NCBI GenBank assembly: GCA_050084985.1
Contig: JBITNC010000001.1
Coordinates: forward strand, 196,106,001-196,170,000
Direction of reading: 5' to 3'
Origin: Nageia nagi
Taxonomy: Eukaryota > Pinophyta
Length of the DNA: 64,000 nucleotides
Part shown: piece after piece, positions 36,397 to 50,000 of the stretch
Position numbering within the stretch: position 1 is the stretch's first letter
How the letters are laid out: every line of letters starts with the position of its first letter
Program-made: the position numbers and the translations under genes
The notes under the pieces: generated by a model
What the model was told of the DNA's origin: nothing
What the model saw: only the letters and a program-made list of their open reading frames with translations
Databases searched by the model: none

Positions 36397-37267
36397 TGTA
36401 GACATTGAAATATGATCCACTTATACATTAAAAAAATTAAAATACTTAAAATGTTGATGATTAGGATACAATAGTTAGCAATTAGTAAAGGTCACTAGCA
36501 TCCACTTATGATTGTTGACAACTCTGCAATGGAGAAATCAAAACTCAAAAATAGAACATGAACTGTAAGTTTCATCCTCTCGACAAAAGTATGGATAGAA
36601 AAGGTTATTCATTACCTATATTGTCACCAAACATAAAATCTCTTTGGTTATTTCAAGCTAGTGATAAACTTTGACTCCCCTTTTTCAACCTTCTAGAATT
36701 CCACAAACATCCATTAAAAAAATCTATAAATAAATGAGGAAAATAGACAAAAAGAGGATGAAAAAAAAAAACTTATGCTGCTGAAATGAAAATAAAATTA
36801 TGGGTTTTAGTTTAGTTTGATTATTGTTAAATGCTTTTATTCATTATGTTAAGATTTAAAAAAAGTACAGGTATGTTTTAATGTGTTGTTTAAGCATGTG
36901 TGTAGAATTCATAGGTGTTAAGATGTAGCAAAATTCAAAGGCATCGAAGATACAGATGGTAAAAGCTAGAACCTAAGAGAGTGATTCAAATTAGTCACAA
37001 AATTTGAAATCACATAATTGCCAATGACTTGATATTAGGTGTTAGCATTTCACCTAAGTCACCAATGTTATGATAAGGGTCATCGATGACCATCTATCCA
37101 TATAGATTATTTTATATATGCATTTTGAGAAAAACCCTTTCATAAGGCAATCGAATTTAGTGATCTATAATTTGTAATATCGAGGTCTTCCAAAAAATTA
37201 ATAAAATTTTATTTTGTATTAACTATATTTGTCGTGTTTTCTAACAAGGTTGATTTTTTTATTAACA
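36397..37267 (+). repeat. Tat element 5' LTR
   Basis: Starts TGTAGACATTG after AATAG and ends ATTAACA. It matches 62144-63035 throughout. The 3' copy has a short extra duplication around 62945-62990 (TTAGTTTGTATTAATT twice). Confidence 0.88.
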
Positions 37268-37290
37268 TTTTTGGTGTTAGAAGGAGGGTA
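37268..37290 (+). promoter_or_regulatory. Probable decayed primer-binding site of the Tat element
   Basis: Directly after the 5' LTR comes TTTTTGGTGTTAGAAGGAGGG. If two C-to-T changes are allowed, the core GGTGTT corresponds to the GGCGCC seen in the primer site of many plant gypsy elements. The exact tRNA cannot be named from this. Confidence 0.45.
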
Positions 37291-38870
37291 CCTCCAAAGA
37301 TAGGGAGTTTGCTTTATCATATTTAATTCTAATTTCTCTATCATCTATTATCAATCAGATCTATCTAGTCTGCTAACTTTGAATTCTATAATTTATATTT
37401 TTGTAGGAACTCTATAGGAAATGCTAGTGATTATAAGTAAATACAGGTGATTGATATTGAATGTAAATGATTGGTTCAAAATGTTAATGATTGGAGTTTA
37501 GGTAACATAATACCTTTTTGCATTTTGGTATTTAAGCACTAAATAAAAAGAGGCAAATAATATACAATTTGCTTATGATTTCTTTGCTCAAAGTTCATGC
37601 AGGAAAGGGTAGATGAAATGTTAAAGTTATTTTACATATGAAAAGTGATTTTATATTTAAGTGTTTTTTAGGGTTTAGTTTTTTAGGGATTGTTGTAATC
37701 CTATAAAAAACTTTTGTTATCTTATCCACATATGCTATCCCTTTACATTGAAAGGTGATCTTAGGTGACCAGAATGGATTTGATAATAAAAAAATAAATG
37801 AACCTTTTTCATATTTTTACATAATTTGGAAAGAATTGAATTAATTTACTTCCACAATTGGAAGGGGTAAATGAATCATAATTAAGCTTGGAATGAATTT
37901 AAGGTAAATGAATCAAGATTTTGGGTAGTTAAATCATTAAACAGTACATTAATTATTTAGGATCATTTTCACATTTAAAAATTTCATTCATTGATTAGGT
38001 ATCTAATCTTACACTATTAATGATTCTAAGCAAGCACAGAGAAGAACAAAAGAGGAAATGAATTCACTTTATTTTGGAATGAACCTCACACTAACACTCT
38101 TAAAGATATCTGCTCTTACCACTCCAATGGAGGTTGAAGGGATATGTGAATTTTGGAGGGGTAATTGAATCTCATTTTAAGTAATTTATCTACACATAAT
38201 GGCTTCTTTATAATTCTACCCTTTCCACTCCAATGGAGGTTGAAGGTTGAATGTGACTAGTAATAAGAGGTAATTTACCACACATAATACTTCCACAGCT
38301 AGAAGAAGTTAATGAGTCTCATTTAAATTTGGTTAATGAATCTTACTTAACATAATAAATAAAAATAATAATGGGGGTTTTTAGATTAAAATTCACTTAA
38401 TTAAAATTTTGTTTGTATCACATTAAAATAAAGATAAAAATATACATGAATGCTTGGGAGGGATGGTGTGCATAAGTATATTTTATTTGTAAAGTTGCAT
38501 TTCATGAGACTTATATATTTTATTTTATTTTATTTTTATATGTTATAAGTATATTTTAGGTATGACTTTGCTTTAGACATCCTTTAGTAATACCATCTTA
38601 CCCTATTAAAATACCTGACTAGAACAACAAATTTAGGAAAAACTAAATTACATTAAAAAGAATCTAAAAAAAAAAAGAAATTTTTTGTTACAATTACTAG
38701 TTTAAGATAAGATAAATATATCAATAAGTATATGCATGCATGTAGGATGTTTGTGCACAATTGTTTTCTCATACACATAAAAATCATAAAAGTTAAAAAA
38801 TATAGCTTAGTTTTATTGTATGTTTTTTTAAATATGGTCCAAACTCATTCACAAATGGCTTGATAAGGTA
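37291..38870 (+). other. Leader of the Tat element
   Basis: No recognised coding sequence in about 1.6 kb. It has two near-copies of a short stretch (CCACTCCAATGGAGGTTGAAGG at 38118-38140 and 38222-38245), each with a palindromic CCA...TGG core. Confidence 0.5.
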
Positions 38871-41870
38871 GAGAAGTTCCAAGTTCCATTAATTTAGAAG
38901 AAATAAATAGAACTAGTTTATATTCGCTACAACAAGTTCCACATAATGAATCAAATATTGCACATTGCTTCAAGAAGTGTATCCAAAAGATTTTGAAACT
39001 AATCTAATTCAAGAATCTTTGGAAAAGAAAATATTGAAAGATTTAATACAACACGAGAAATATATACAAATCATGATCTTACTTTATAGAAGCTAGAAGA
39101 AAATTAACTCAATTACATATACCTCAAGTTTCTCCTCATGTTCATATTCTTTCTCCATGTGATACTCATTACAATTTAGATGAATTACCTTTAGAATCAT
39201 CTGTACAAATTCTAAATGAATTAAAACTCCCATCAAGTACACATATAGCTAACCTTGTATTACGAAAGGGAGTATTTAAACCAAAGTATGTAAAAGTTAA
39301 GAAATATTTAGCAGATCATTCATTTATTCTTTCCTATGTTATATGATTAGATTATACATCATCAATAATTTCAAAAGAGATGCAAGACATGTATGATAAG
39401 GTATCTATACATACAACTAGTCCTATATCACAAAATTTAGAAGGATTTACTCAATTTTATAATCCTTATCAACTTTTGCAACCTAAACAAAAGTCTTATA
39501 AGAATCTTGTTACATTAATAATGCACTTAGATTTGCAAATTGTGCCATTTAAAAAATTATTAGAGTTAACAGAATCTAGTAGTAAATGACAAATATTACA
39601 ACCAATTCCTCCATATATGCATACAAAGGAAAAATCATTACCAAAACTTACACAAGAAGAGTTTCAACAAAATTTACAAGAGTATGATCGAGCTTTAGAA
39701 GCAAAAAAGGAACAAGAGTTAATTAAGTTTACTCAACAATATCCAATATCTTTTTAACAGACAAGAGATCTTCAAGTTGTATTATAAGCTTCTAATATTA
39801 AACAACAATTTTCATCTCAAATTCAAAATACATAAGAGATGATCAAATAATTCCAAATGCAATCACAAATACAATATAATTTAGGTATGCCATAAGAAAA
39901 TCAAAATCCTAAAACACCTAGACATGAATATATATTGGATATGTCTCAACAAAGTCAAAATCCTATAAGACCATAAGTGCAAACACAAGGTCATGTGGTA
40001 CAGATACAACAAAAAGGAAAACAACCAATGTATTAAGAACAAGATAATCTTGTTCATATAATAATTTAGCCTATTGAAAGTACAATACTAGTACTACAAA
40101 CTCTAAAAGCACAAACCTTAACATCATAAGCATAAAACATACAAATAAATCCCTATTACAAATCAACACAAGGATTGGTTTTAAGTGGTTAACAAAATCA
40201 ACCATAAAATTTCATGCCTTATGTACAAAAAGAAAATCTATTCTTCAAATAATTCCTTTACAAAAAATGCCTCAACAAAAGTAGATTCAAACAATACCAC
40301 ATCAATATCAAACTTCATATCAACAACCACAAGTTCAATTACAACAACCTATATTTCAAAATAGGTATTTACCTATTCAACAACTAAATTCACCAATTAT
40401 TCAACCATCTCAAAATCAACAAGTGGTTTTTCCATTTCAACAACAATCATATACTCAACAACCAAATCAATAAGCTATATATTATCCCCAAGTGCAAGGT
40501 AAATTACCAAATTATCAACTTATCACACAAATGCCACCTTAGGGTCAAAAGATAGAATATCAACCTATGATCCAACAACAACAACCATAGTATGTACAAC
40601 AAACTTATCAAGTACCACAACCATTACAAGTAATGGAAATTTCATAACAAATTCCTCAAATGCAAATGTTAACTTATCAACAAACACAACAACAAGTTGT
40701 TCCTTATAATCAAGGTTATTTTGGATTATTAACAAAAGCCTCCCAAGGATATCAAGAAGAAAATGATTTTGAAATTGTTTCAACCAAAATTCAACCAAAA
40801 ATGAGTAAATAGTATAATGAGGTAACAAAATGTTTAAAAGAGATATAAGAAGTATTGCTTAAATAGAAAAAGGATAGCCTTTTATATGAGACAATTTGTA
40901 GGGAACCAATACATCCAAGTGTTCCAAAGAAGGATATACCTTATAAGTTTGAAATCCCTAAAATTGAACCTTTTAAAGGAAAAGAATATCCTAAAGAACA
41001 TTTAAGTAAATTTAAGTATTCTAGTTATTTAATTGCCAATGATGATGCTTTAATGCTACAAATATTTCCCATAACACTTTCTATTCAAGCCATGGATTTG
41101 TATAATAGTTTGATATAATATAGTATTAAAAATTATTCTCAATTGTCATACATTTTTCTACAACATTTTAGGATTAATATTAAAGATAAAACTTCTATTA
41201 CTGATCTAACAAGACTATAATAATTCCCTAATGAATCAATAAATGATTTCATTTTACAATGGTGAGTAAATTTGACAAGCATGCCTTATGCATTACCTAA
41301 AAAATAATTAGTAAAATTATTTAGTCAAAGTTGCTTAAGACCTATAGCTAGCATATTACTTATGTAACAATATAAAATGTTTGAAGATGCTATCTCTCAG
41401 GTAGTGGTAATCAAATGAGTTAAAATTCAAAATGGTGAAATAAAAGGTAAAAAATGAGAAGGATATATAAAAACTAAGACACAGATAGATAAGGTGATGC
41501 CAAATAATAAAGTATCTATCCAAAAAGAATAAGAATTTAAACCAACCTTTAAAAATGATGAAGAACCAAAATAAAACCAAAAATTTGAAAGAGATACAAA
41601 ACCTCCTAGGAATTTTACACCTTTATCTAAACCTCTTTAAGATATTTTAAAGAAAATTTTAGATCATAATTTAATAATATTACTTGAACTTAGATCATAT
41701 GAAATGAAAAATAAAAATACTAAATGGTATAGAGAAAATGAATTTTTTAATTATCATTAACAAAAGGGTCATGATACAAATCAATGTCATTCATTGAAAC
41801 ATGTGATCCAAGATTTAATTCATGAGAGAAAATTACAAGTAGTTACCCCTTTGCCAAACCCTAATAAATA
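38870..41870 (+). pseudogene. Tat element gag, glutamine-rich, broken
   Basis: A long gag precursor. The first third (38880-39740) reads with few stops, including ILNELKLPSSTHIANLVLRK. From about 39740 to 40720 it is a Gln/Pro/Tyr-rich low-complexity region (QQQSYTQQPNQ, MIQQQQP). The capsid-like domain follows at 40920-41400: PYKFEIPKIEPFKGKEYPKE, then LQHFRINIKDKTSITDL, then FPNESINDFILQW. A knuckle-like segment with the pattern FxxHxxKGHDTNQCHxLK lies near 41750. Most stops fall where Gln is expected in the surrounding pattern. Confidence 0.8.
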
Positions 41871-42199
41871 ATTAGGTATTTATCAAAATTCTCTTCCCCA
41901 TAATACAAATAATATTTCATGGAATACAAATCAAGTAATACATAAGTATGATCCAAATTACATAGGGTATGTTTCTATGATTAGTGTTGCCATAAGAGCA
42001 TAAAAGAGTCAAAATAAACAAAATATAGCAATGAATCAACAAAATGTAATGCCACAAATTCCAATACCTCAACATCCTAAAGTTTCATTAAAAGTAGCAT
42101 TACAAAAACAATTAAAGATATCATAATTTAAATTATCCTTATTTGATTTGTTACAACAATCAAAAGATCATCGAGATGCAATGAATCATATTTTACAAA

Positions 42200-42840
42200 A
42201 AAATGAGTTAGATATTAATAATACTAAAAACTTTTCTACTCTTGTAGGTAACATCAAATAAATTCAAAAACCTATTATTACATTTTATGATCATGAAATA
42301 AAACATTGGAAAAATTCATTTGAAATTGATCCACCATTACACATTGTAGCAAATATTGATGGAAAGATGTTTAAATGAGTCTTAATTGATGAAGGATCTA
42401 CAAAAACTATTATATTGAAAACTACCTTTCAAAATTTAAATATTCCGTTTTAACATATTAAGGCACCAAATTTACAATTAAAAACCTTTAATTATGCCTT
42501 ATGTCCAACAATTAGATCAATATCTATACCTATTACAGTTGGATCAAATATAGATCAAACTATGTTACAAGTCATTAAAGGGGATATTACACAATACACT
42601 CTTTGGAAGACCTTGGATTAAAGATATGCAATGTGTTCCTTCAACATATCATAATTGTATAAAATATATACATAATGGAATATTACATTATGTCCTTAGA
42701 GATGATAATCCATATTCACATTGTAACACTGTAGGGATTTTTGATGATATCACTCTACCTTCTACTCATTTCTTTATGACATATTTATTTAAATATTCAA
42801 AAGATAATGATAAACAAAATATGTTAAAACAAGAAAAATA
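42200..42840 (+). pseudogene. Tat element aspartic protease region
   Basis: Near 42340-42420 the frame reads LHIVANIDGKMFK, stop, VLIDEGSTKTIILKTT, a gypsy protease with the active site as DEG (family DSG or DGG). After a frameshift comes a GRPWIKDMQCVPSTYHNCIKY block (from about 42605), parallel to GRPWIDDMEGVASTLH in gypsy 1. It then runs to 42840 as an open frame. The protease would cut the polyprotein. Confidence 0.78.
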
Positions 42841-43670
42841 AAAGCAAGTAATGGATAGTCCAAAAATAAGTAATTTATTTTCTAAATCAAATAGTTTAAA
42901 TCCATAATAAAAAGAAACCTAGCAAAATCAAACACAAACATTAAACATGTTGTATGATGCTTCTTCATCTAAAACTACTGAAATGGTATCTTCATCTCAA
43001 GAGAAATTATCACAAGATAGATTAAATGAAATTTCTCATATAATAGCTAATTTGTCTAATCTAGGTATTAGATAATATGATATTGATGATGTAATATTTA
43101 ATATTTCCACTACTCAAGAGATTTGATGACCTTATCAAGAATCAAGTGTTGTAGGACAACTTGTTTCACTAGGAGAAAAATCTAATCAATCATTATTTGT
43201 ATATGTAGGAATTGATAAACCTAATAAACAACCTATTTCAAAAATTAGTAAAGAACCATTTTGTAATTCCTTAGACTATTTATCACCCTATGTGTGATCT
43301 TTCGTCCAATGATATTTTGATAAATGTCATTGGAAAGTACACATATTAGGATGATATGAACAAGGCCCATGATATGTAATAGACATATATTATCAAATGC
43401 CTACAGATAAGATGGGATTAGGATATAAGAGTAAAATGAAATATAATTCAAATAAAAATATGATAAAATTACAAACTAAAAATCTCACATATTAAGAATC
43501 TCTTCACCCTTATCATCCATTAAAATCAAATAATGATAGTCCATTTCATAAGTTGATACCAAATTATTTATTTAATAATGATATATCAATCAATATGGTT
43601 CAAATTGAACAAATCAACATCAAAAATATAAAACCTATATCTTTGTAATCCAAAGTAAAAGTAAATTCAA
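42841..43670 (+). pseudogene. Linker between protease and RT in the Tat polyprotein
   Basis: Broken frame with recognisable stretches such as ISHIIANLSNLGI and VGQLVSLGEKSNQSLFVYVG, then CHWKVHILG. I recognise no domain. Its length of about 0.8 kb and Ser/Asn-rich content suit a linker. Confidence 0.5.
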
Positions 43671-44740
43671 CTTTGATTGAAATTAATATTAGGGAAGTAG
43701 AAGAATATGATTTAAGTGATAAAACTTGGATCCCTATACCCAATCAATTAGAAGAAGGATCACATATAGTAATTGAAGAGACTATTGATGTTAATATTAG
43801 TGATGATTCTACTAAACCTAAAATTATTTATTTAGGAAAATCTTTAATAGAGAAAGTAAAAAAGTTATTTATATCTATTTTGAAAGAAAAACAGGCCATA
43901 TTTGCATGGACATATGAAGATATGCCTGGTATAGCTACCGATCTGGTTGTTCATAATCTAGGTCTTGAAGATGATGCTAAACCTATTAAGCAAAAGTTAT
44001 GAAAAATGAATCCTACAATATCCTTGATGGTAAAAGAAGAACTACAAAAATCATTAGATGTTAAATTTATACAACCAATTGATTATTCATAATAGATTTC
44101 AAATATGGTTCCTATAAAGAAACCAAATGGAAAAATTTATATTTGTACCAATGTTAAGGATTTAAATAAAGCATGTCCTAAAGATGATTTTCCACTTCCC
44201 AATATAGATAACTTAGTGGATGTCATAGTAGGACATGAAATGCATTCAGTTATGGATGGATTTTCTGGTTATAATAAAATAAAAGTTACTCCCATAGACC
44301 AACATAAAACTATGTTTATAACACCATGGGGAACTTTTTGCTATAAAGTAATGCCCTTTGGTCTTAAACATGCAAGAGTAACATATCAAAGAGCAATAAC
44401 ATACATATTTCATGATTATATGCATGATATTATAGAAGATAATGTAAATTACTTATTAGCTAAGTCTAAAACAAGAGAACAACATCCTAAGATATTGATA
44501 AAAATATGTGATACATTGTTAGAATTTAATATTCATCTTAACCCAAAGAAATATGTTTTTGGAGTAACTTTAGGAAAACTATTAGGATTCATTGTATCTC
44601 AATGAGGAATCAAAATAGATCCTAATAAAATTAAAGTAATAATAGATATGCCTCCTCCTTCCAACATTAAACATTTGCAAAATTTGCAAGAAAAATTACA
44701 AGCAATTAGACGTTTTATTTCATAATTGTTAGATAAATGT
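43670..44740 (+). pseudogene. Tat element reverse transcriptase, catalytic box lost
   Basis: The RT copies the element RNA into DNA. FAWTYEDMPGI (43900) precedes the domain. Then come MVPIKKPNGKIYICTNVKDL, NKACPKDDFPLPNID and MDGFSGYNKIKV (motif A Asp kept). KVMPFGLKHARVTYQRA follows. The catalytic YVDD box is replaced by NVNY in IIEDNVNYLLAKS, so both metal-binding Asp are gone. HLNPKKYVFGV and LGFIVSQ follow, then the thumb (IDPNKIKVI). A stop lies at 44604, after FIVSQ. Confidence 0.9.
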
Positions 44741-44759
44741 AAACCTTTTACTAAATGTT

Positions 44760-45290
44760 AAAAATGGGAACCATTTTTCATTGGGGTAAAGAACAACATG
44801 AAGCTTTGGACAAAATTAAATAATATTTAACACCACTAGTAATAAGTCCTCCATGAGCTAATGAACCATTTTTATTCTATTCATCAATAATAGAAAATGC
44901 ATTAGGTATTATGCTTGCTCAAAAGAATGAACACAACAAAGAGCAAGCCATATATTACCTTAGTCAAACACTAGTGGATTATGAAATTAAGTATGTATAT
45001 ATATAAATTTTATGTTTAGCCATCATTTTTGCAACAAAAAAATGTAGGCATTACATGTTAAACCATACTACTTATGTTATTACAAAAGCTGATCCCCTTA
45101 AATATATGATGAATAAAACTTACCAAAATACAAGAACATTAAAATGGATCATGTATTTAACTTAATTTTATTTATAATTCATCAATCAAAAATCCATCAA
45201 ATGTCAAGTTATAGCTAATTATTTAGTAGAGGAACCTTTACAAGATGATAATCCCCTTATCATAGAGTTGCCCAATAGACACATATTTCA
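44760..45290 (+). pseudogene. Tat element RNase H (RT-linked)
   Basis: Reads ENALGIMLAQKNEHNKEQAI, YYLSQTLVDYEIKY, then CLAIIFATKKCRHYML and ITKADPLKYMM, the gypsy RNase H that follows RT, close to the wording in Tat/Ogre elements. It ends VIANYLVEEPL near 45240. Stops are present in most exposed Gln/Trp positions. It would degrade RNA in the RNA-DNA hybrid. Confidence 0.85.
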
Positions 45291-45299
45291 ATTAGACAA

Positions 45300-45714
45300 T
45301 GTTGATTTACCAATAGAATTAAAAGAAGAATGGGATATAACAATACATTTTGATTGATCTAAGTGTGAAAAAAAGGTGGAGTAGGTGTTATATTTATCAC
45401 TCCTTAAGAAATACCAATTCCATACTCATTCAAATTAGATTTTCCTTGTACAAATAATAATGCTGAATATGAGGACTTAATATTAACTATTAAGATCACT
45501 CTAAAATTAAAACTATGAAAAGTAAAATTCATTGGAGATTCATGGCTAATTGTAAATCAAATTAAAGAAATATTTCAATGTAAAGAACCTTTACCTTAAA
45601 AATATAAACAAATAGTTGAAAATTTATTATCTTTATTAAAAAAATATGAAATTCAAGCAAATCCCAAATCAAATAATAGATTTGTTGATTCTATGGCATT
45701 AATTGGATAATTAA
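45300..45714 (+). pseudogene. Tat element second RNase H (archaeal type)
   Basis: A second RNase H-like domain, typical of the Tat clade: WDITIHFDxSKCEKK, then VIFITPxEIPIPYSFKLDF, then NNNAEYEDLILTIKI, FIGDSWLIVNQIKEIF and NNRFVDSMALIG. DxS, AEY and GDS motifs mark the fold. It breaks at 45714 where copia 2 starts. Removal of copia 2 continues the frame into LIPQNPHHQ at 54552. Confidence 0.87.
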
Positions 45715-46209
45715 TGAAGGATTTTCAACTTAATAAATACAATAATAAACAAAAAAGATCACATGAAACCTCACAATTACATCTAACAAACTCATAGAAT
45801 AATCTCACAACACAAGATGTAATTGGTTCCTCCAACTAAAAGTACATCCACTAACTAAATCTTTACTTCAATCACAAATACAACTCTCTTACAATCCTCC
45901 TAATCTCAACTCCTACACTTCTATCCTAGAGTATAACTTTACTCCACAATTGGTGTATAATCACAAAGAGAGAGCCTTCTATTTATAGGCCAAATTCCCT
46001 CTTTGGATCACACTTTTATCCAATGTACAAAAGCATGGCATGCACATCCTTTTACCTAAGGGGCATGCTTATGACATGGAGTGTAGGACAAGTTACATTA
46101 TAATATTCACTTAAATACTTAAGGTATCAAATGATACCCTTAAATATTAGTGAAATTACATAAAATATTTAATATAAACCTTTACAATAATGCATTATAC
46201 ATTCCAACA
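45715..46209 (-). repeat. Copia 2 LTR, 3' copy in element sense
   Basis: It runs from TGAAGGATTT to CATTCCAACA on the plus strand and matches 54056-54546. A minus-strand purine tract (CATTAAGGGGTG) adjoins it at 46210-46221. Confidence 0.9.
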
Positions 46210-46668
46210 CACCCCTTAATGCAATATTGGGATAGAGTGAGTAAGAGAGAAGAAGAAGAGAAAGTAAGAGAGTAATCCTCCAAATAGATACAATGGAGAT
46301 GAGAACCTTTTAAATATTTATGAAGTAAAAAAGATCTAGTTTAAGACTCACTACTTTGCCAAATACAATCATTAACCATAACCAATTTCAATGTACATGA
46401 AGTAGTCATCCAACTAGAAGTCATGAAGAGTCTCCAAGAGCTTGCATACTTGAGGTAAGTAATTGCAATTGCAAAGGATCCTACAAATCATAAGTAGGTA
46501 AAATAATAAGATAAATTAGATGCATTGTATTCATATAAACAAGGATAGATGAATCACACAAATTCCATTATGAACTGATCAATGATAAACTATAAGTCAT
46601 CACGAAGATGCCATGCCAAAAACTTATAGTCACCTACTGTATATAAAACATGTGTTAATTATCATTAC

Positions 46669-46885
46669 AAAATAGAGCATGCACATACAAATTCCTCATA
46701 TATGGATAATTGAATAGTACCAAAAGACACATAAGAGTTCCTCACATATGGATAATTAAATAGTGCCAAATTGACCAAAAATAGAGTATGCACATACAAG
46801 TTCCTTGCTTATGGATAATTGAACAATACCAAAAGACACATAAGAGTTCTTCACACATGGAAAACTGAATAGTGCTAGATTGGCC
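46669..46885 (-). repeat. Two tandem 108-bp units in the copia 2 3' region
   Basis: 46669-46776 and 46777-46885 are diverged copies (AATAGAGCATGCACATACAA / AATAGAGTATGCACATACAA ... CAAATTGACC / TAGATTGGCC). Copia 1 has one. Each unit holds two half-copies with ATGGATAATTGAATAGT. Confidence 0.8.
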
Positions 46886-47014
46886 AATTTATACAATAAG
46901 TTCCTCCTACAGAGTGAACTTACCATGAAGGTGTACAATAAAATCAATGCTATATAGCACAAAATCCTCCTAAGGGTGAAGTTGTCATCACAAATATGAA
47001 TTTAAACTTCACTC

Positions 47015-50000
47015 CCCTTTGAGGGAAACTTCACCAATATAATAGCATCCCTAAGTTTGTATAACTAAGCTTTTGAGAGGGGATTTGTAAACAAATTAGT
47101 TAAGTTTAAGGTGGATGAAAAATACTCTAGTTGTATGATGCCATCAAGAACCTTCTCCTTGATAGAATGGGCATGGATTTCCAAATGTTTTATTCTCTGG
47201 TAGAACACTAGATTCTTAGCCAAAGAAATAGCCAACTAATTATCTAAAGAGATAAAATATGAGCCACCTTGCTCATACCCAATTTCTTTCAAAAGATGCC
47301 TTAGCTAAATGGCTTCTTGGGTTACAATAGACATAGCATGGTATTTAGCTTCTATGGTGGAAAGAGAAATAGTAGGCTACTTCTTGAAAACTCAAGAGAG
47401 AGCAGCTGAACCAATGTTAAACACATATGCAAAGGTTGACTTCCTATCATCTTTATCTCCCCCATAGTTAGAATCTAAGAATCTAGAGAGAGCAAACAAG
47501 GGTAGCTTGGAATACTTGAGAGCAAGATCTTTAGTCTCTACAACATACCTCAAGATTTGCTTAATAGCACTGAGGTGTTTAACATAAAGTTTCTACACGA
47601 ATTGTGCCATTAGATTCACTATAAAGGTAATATGTAACCTAAATATAGTTAAATACAAAAGACTACCAATTAATTGTTTGTAAGCTATAGTATCAACTAA
47701 TTGAGAGTTGGAGCTAATACAAATAGTAATTATAGGAGAGATTGAGATCACAACATATCTACACTCCTCCATTCCAAACTTCTGCAAGATGTCTAATATA
47801 TACTTAGATTGATTGAGGTAAGTACAATCTTTATATTAATACACTTGCATTCCAAGATAATAGTACAAGAGACCAAGATTAGTAATTTCAAATGTTACCT
47901 TAAGTTTGGATATGCACTCTTGAATGATTCCATCATTGTTACCAGTAATCAAAAGATCATCCACATAAAGGAGTATCTAGACCACGTATTTTGCTTGATT
48001 GAGCACATATAGATTGGATTCAAAAAATACTTAGAGAAACTAATGTCAAAGTACCCTAAACTCTTTCTATACTAGGCTCAAGGTGCTTGCTTAAGTTCAT
48101 ACAATGACTTTAGCTTACACATAAAGGACTCTTTGCCTTCCATAATAAACCCTTCTAGTTGATTCATGAAGATTTCCACATCTAAGTCACCATTGAGAAA
48201 TGCACACTTGATGTCAAAGTTAAAAAAATTTCCATCCTTTATCTTCAAAAATAGTAAGCATAACTCTCATAGTAGGCATCATTTCCATGGGAGTGAAGGT
48301 TTCCTCACAATCTACAATGTATTTTTGAGCAAAACCTTTAGCTACTAACCTTGCCTTGTATTTCTCAATATCTCCAACTGAATTAAACTTGACCTTATAG
48401 ATCCACTTATTACCAATCATATTCTTTTCATTAGGATAAGGAACTAAGTCCCAAGTTTTATTTTTTATAACCACCTTGTACTGGACTTTCATGGCTTCCA
48501 TCCAACACTCATTCTTAGAAGCTACTTTGAAGGTTGAGAGCTCATGCTTGTTGTCAATTTTGGTAATTAAGGATTTGTTCAAGGTCATACTCCTTGTTAC
48601 CCTTTGTGTTGGATAATTTTATTCCTAAGGTGACTTATCTACATTAATATCCAATCAACTAAGAGCAATTAAACAGTCCTCTAGATCATCAACATCCTCA
48701 TTAGAAGTAGATCTTAAGGAAGTTCATTGAACTTTAGATCCCTTGAAATGAACACTGCTTTATAGGTTAGAGAGTAGAGCTTGTAGCCTCTATGCTAACT
48801 ATCATAACCCACAAAGATGCATTTTTTAGCTCTTTTATCCAACTTCTTCTTTTTCTCAGAAATAATGTAGGAGAATGCTTCACAACCAAACACCCTAAGG
48901 TGAAAAATGTTAGGTTTTCTTCCTAACCATGTCTCAAAAGGAGTTTTACTTTGAATAGCTTTTATGGGATATTCAAGGTGTAAATAATAGTGCTCATACA
49001 TTCACCTCATAAGAATTTAGAAAGATTACCCAACATGCATCTAGCCATCTCCATAATTATTTTGTTTTTCCTTTTGGTAATACCATTCTACTAAAGAGTG
49101 TATGGAATTATAAACTACCTCTTGATTCCATACTTAGCATAATAGTCATTGAACTCATTGCTATTATATTCTCCTCCATTATCTAACCTCAACATTTTGA
49201 TTTTAACATTGGTTTAATTCTCAACAAAGGTGTTAAAAACCTTAAAACTCTCAAAGGTTTGATCCATGTGCTCAAGTAGATACCCAAAGGTCATCTTATT
49301 AAAGTCATCAATGAAGGTTAAGATATAATATGCTCCTCCAAGTGACTTAGTCTAAGATGGACCCATCAAATCTGAATGCACAAGTTGAAGAGGTTGAGAT
49401 GCTCTCATTGCCTTATCTTTTTCAAACTTTTATTTATACATATTAACAAGAATGCACTTCTCGCATATACCAATTGAAAGAGAAATTGAAGGCAAACCTT
49501 TTCTCAAGTTCTTGGTCTTTCATGACTTGAATACTCTTATGGTTAAGGTGCCCTAAATGATGGTTCCAAAGATTGCCTTTAGAATACACACTAGAATCAA
49601 GATACATATTTCATGGAACTTGATCCATAATATAACGGTTATCTTTCACTAATCCTTTAACCAAAATGGCAAGTCCTTTCTCAATGCACCAAGATTTAGA
49701 GTCAAACTCAAAAGAGTACCCTTTTCTAGCAACTTGGATCATGGAGAGAAGATTCATCCTTAACTTAGGAACATAGAAAACATTTTCAAGAACCTTTCAA
49801 TGAATTAGCACACTCCCAATTCCTTGGAATTCAATGGTAGATTTATCACCTATCACAATGGCATCCTTTTAATACTTGTGAAAGTTTTCAAACTTTCTTT
49901 TTTCAAAGCATAGGTAATTAGTGCAACCAAAGTCAACAATCCATTCAAATGAAAAAGAGTGAGACATGAAGTAGAGTGCCATAGCAAAACTAGTATGAAT

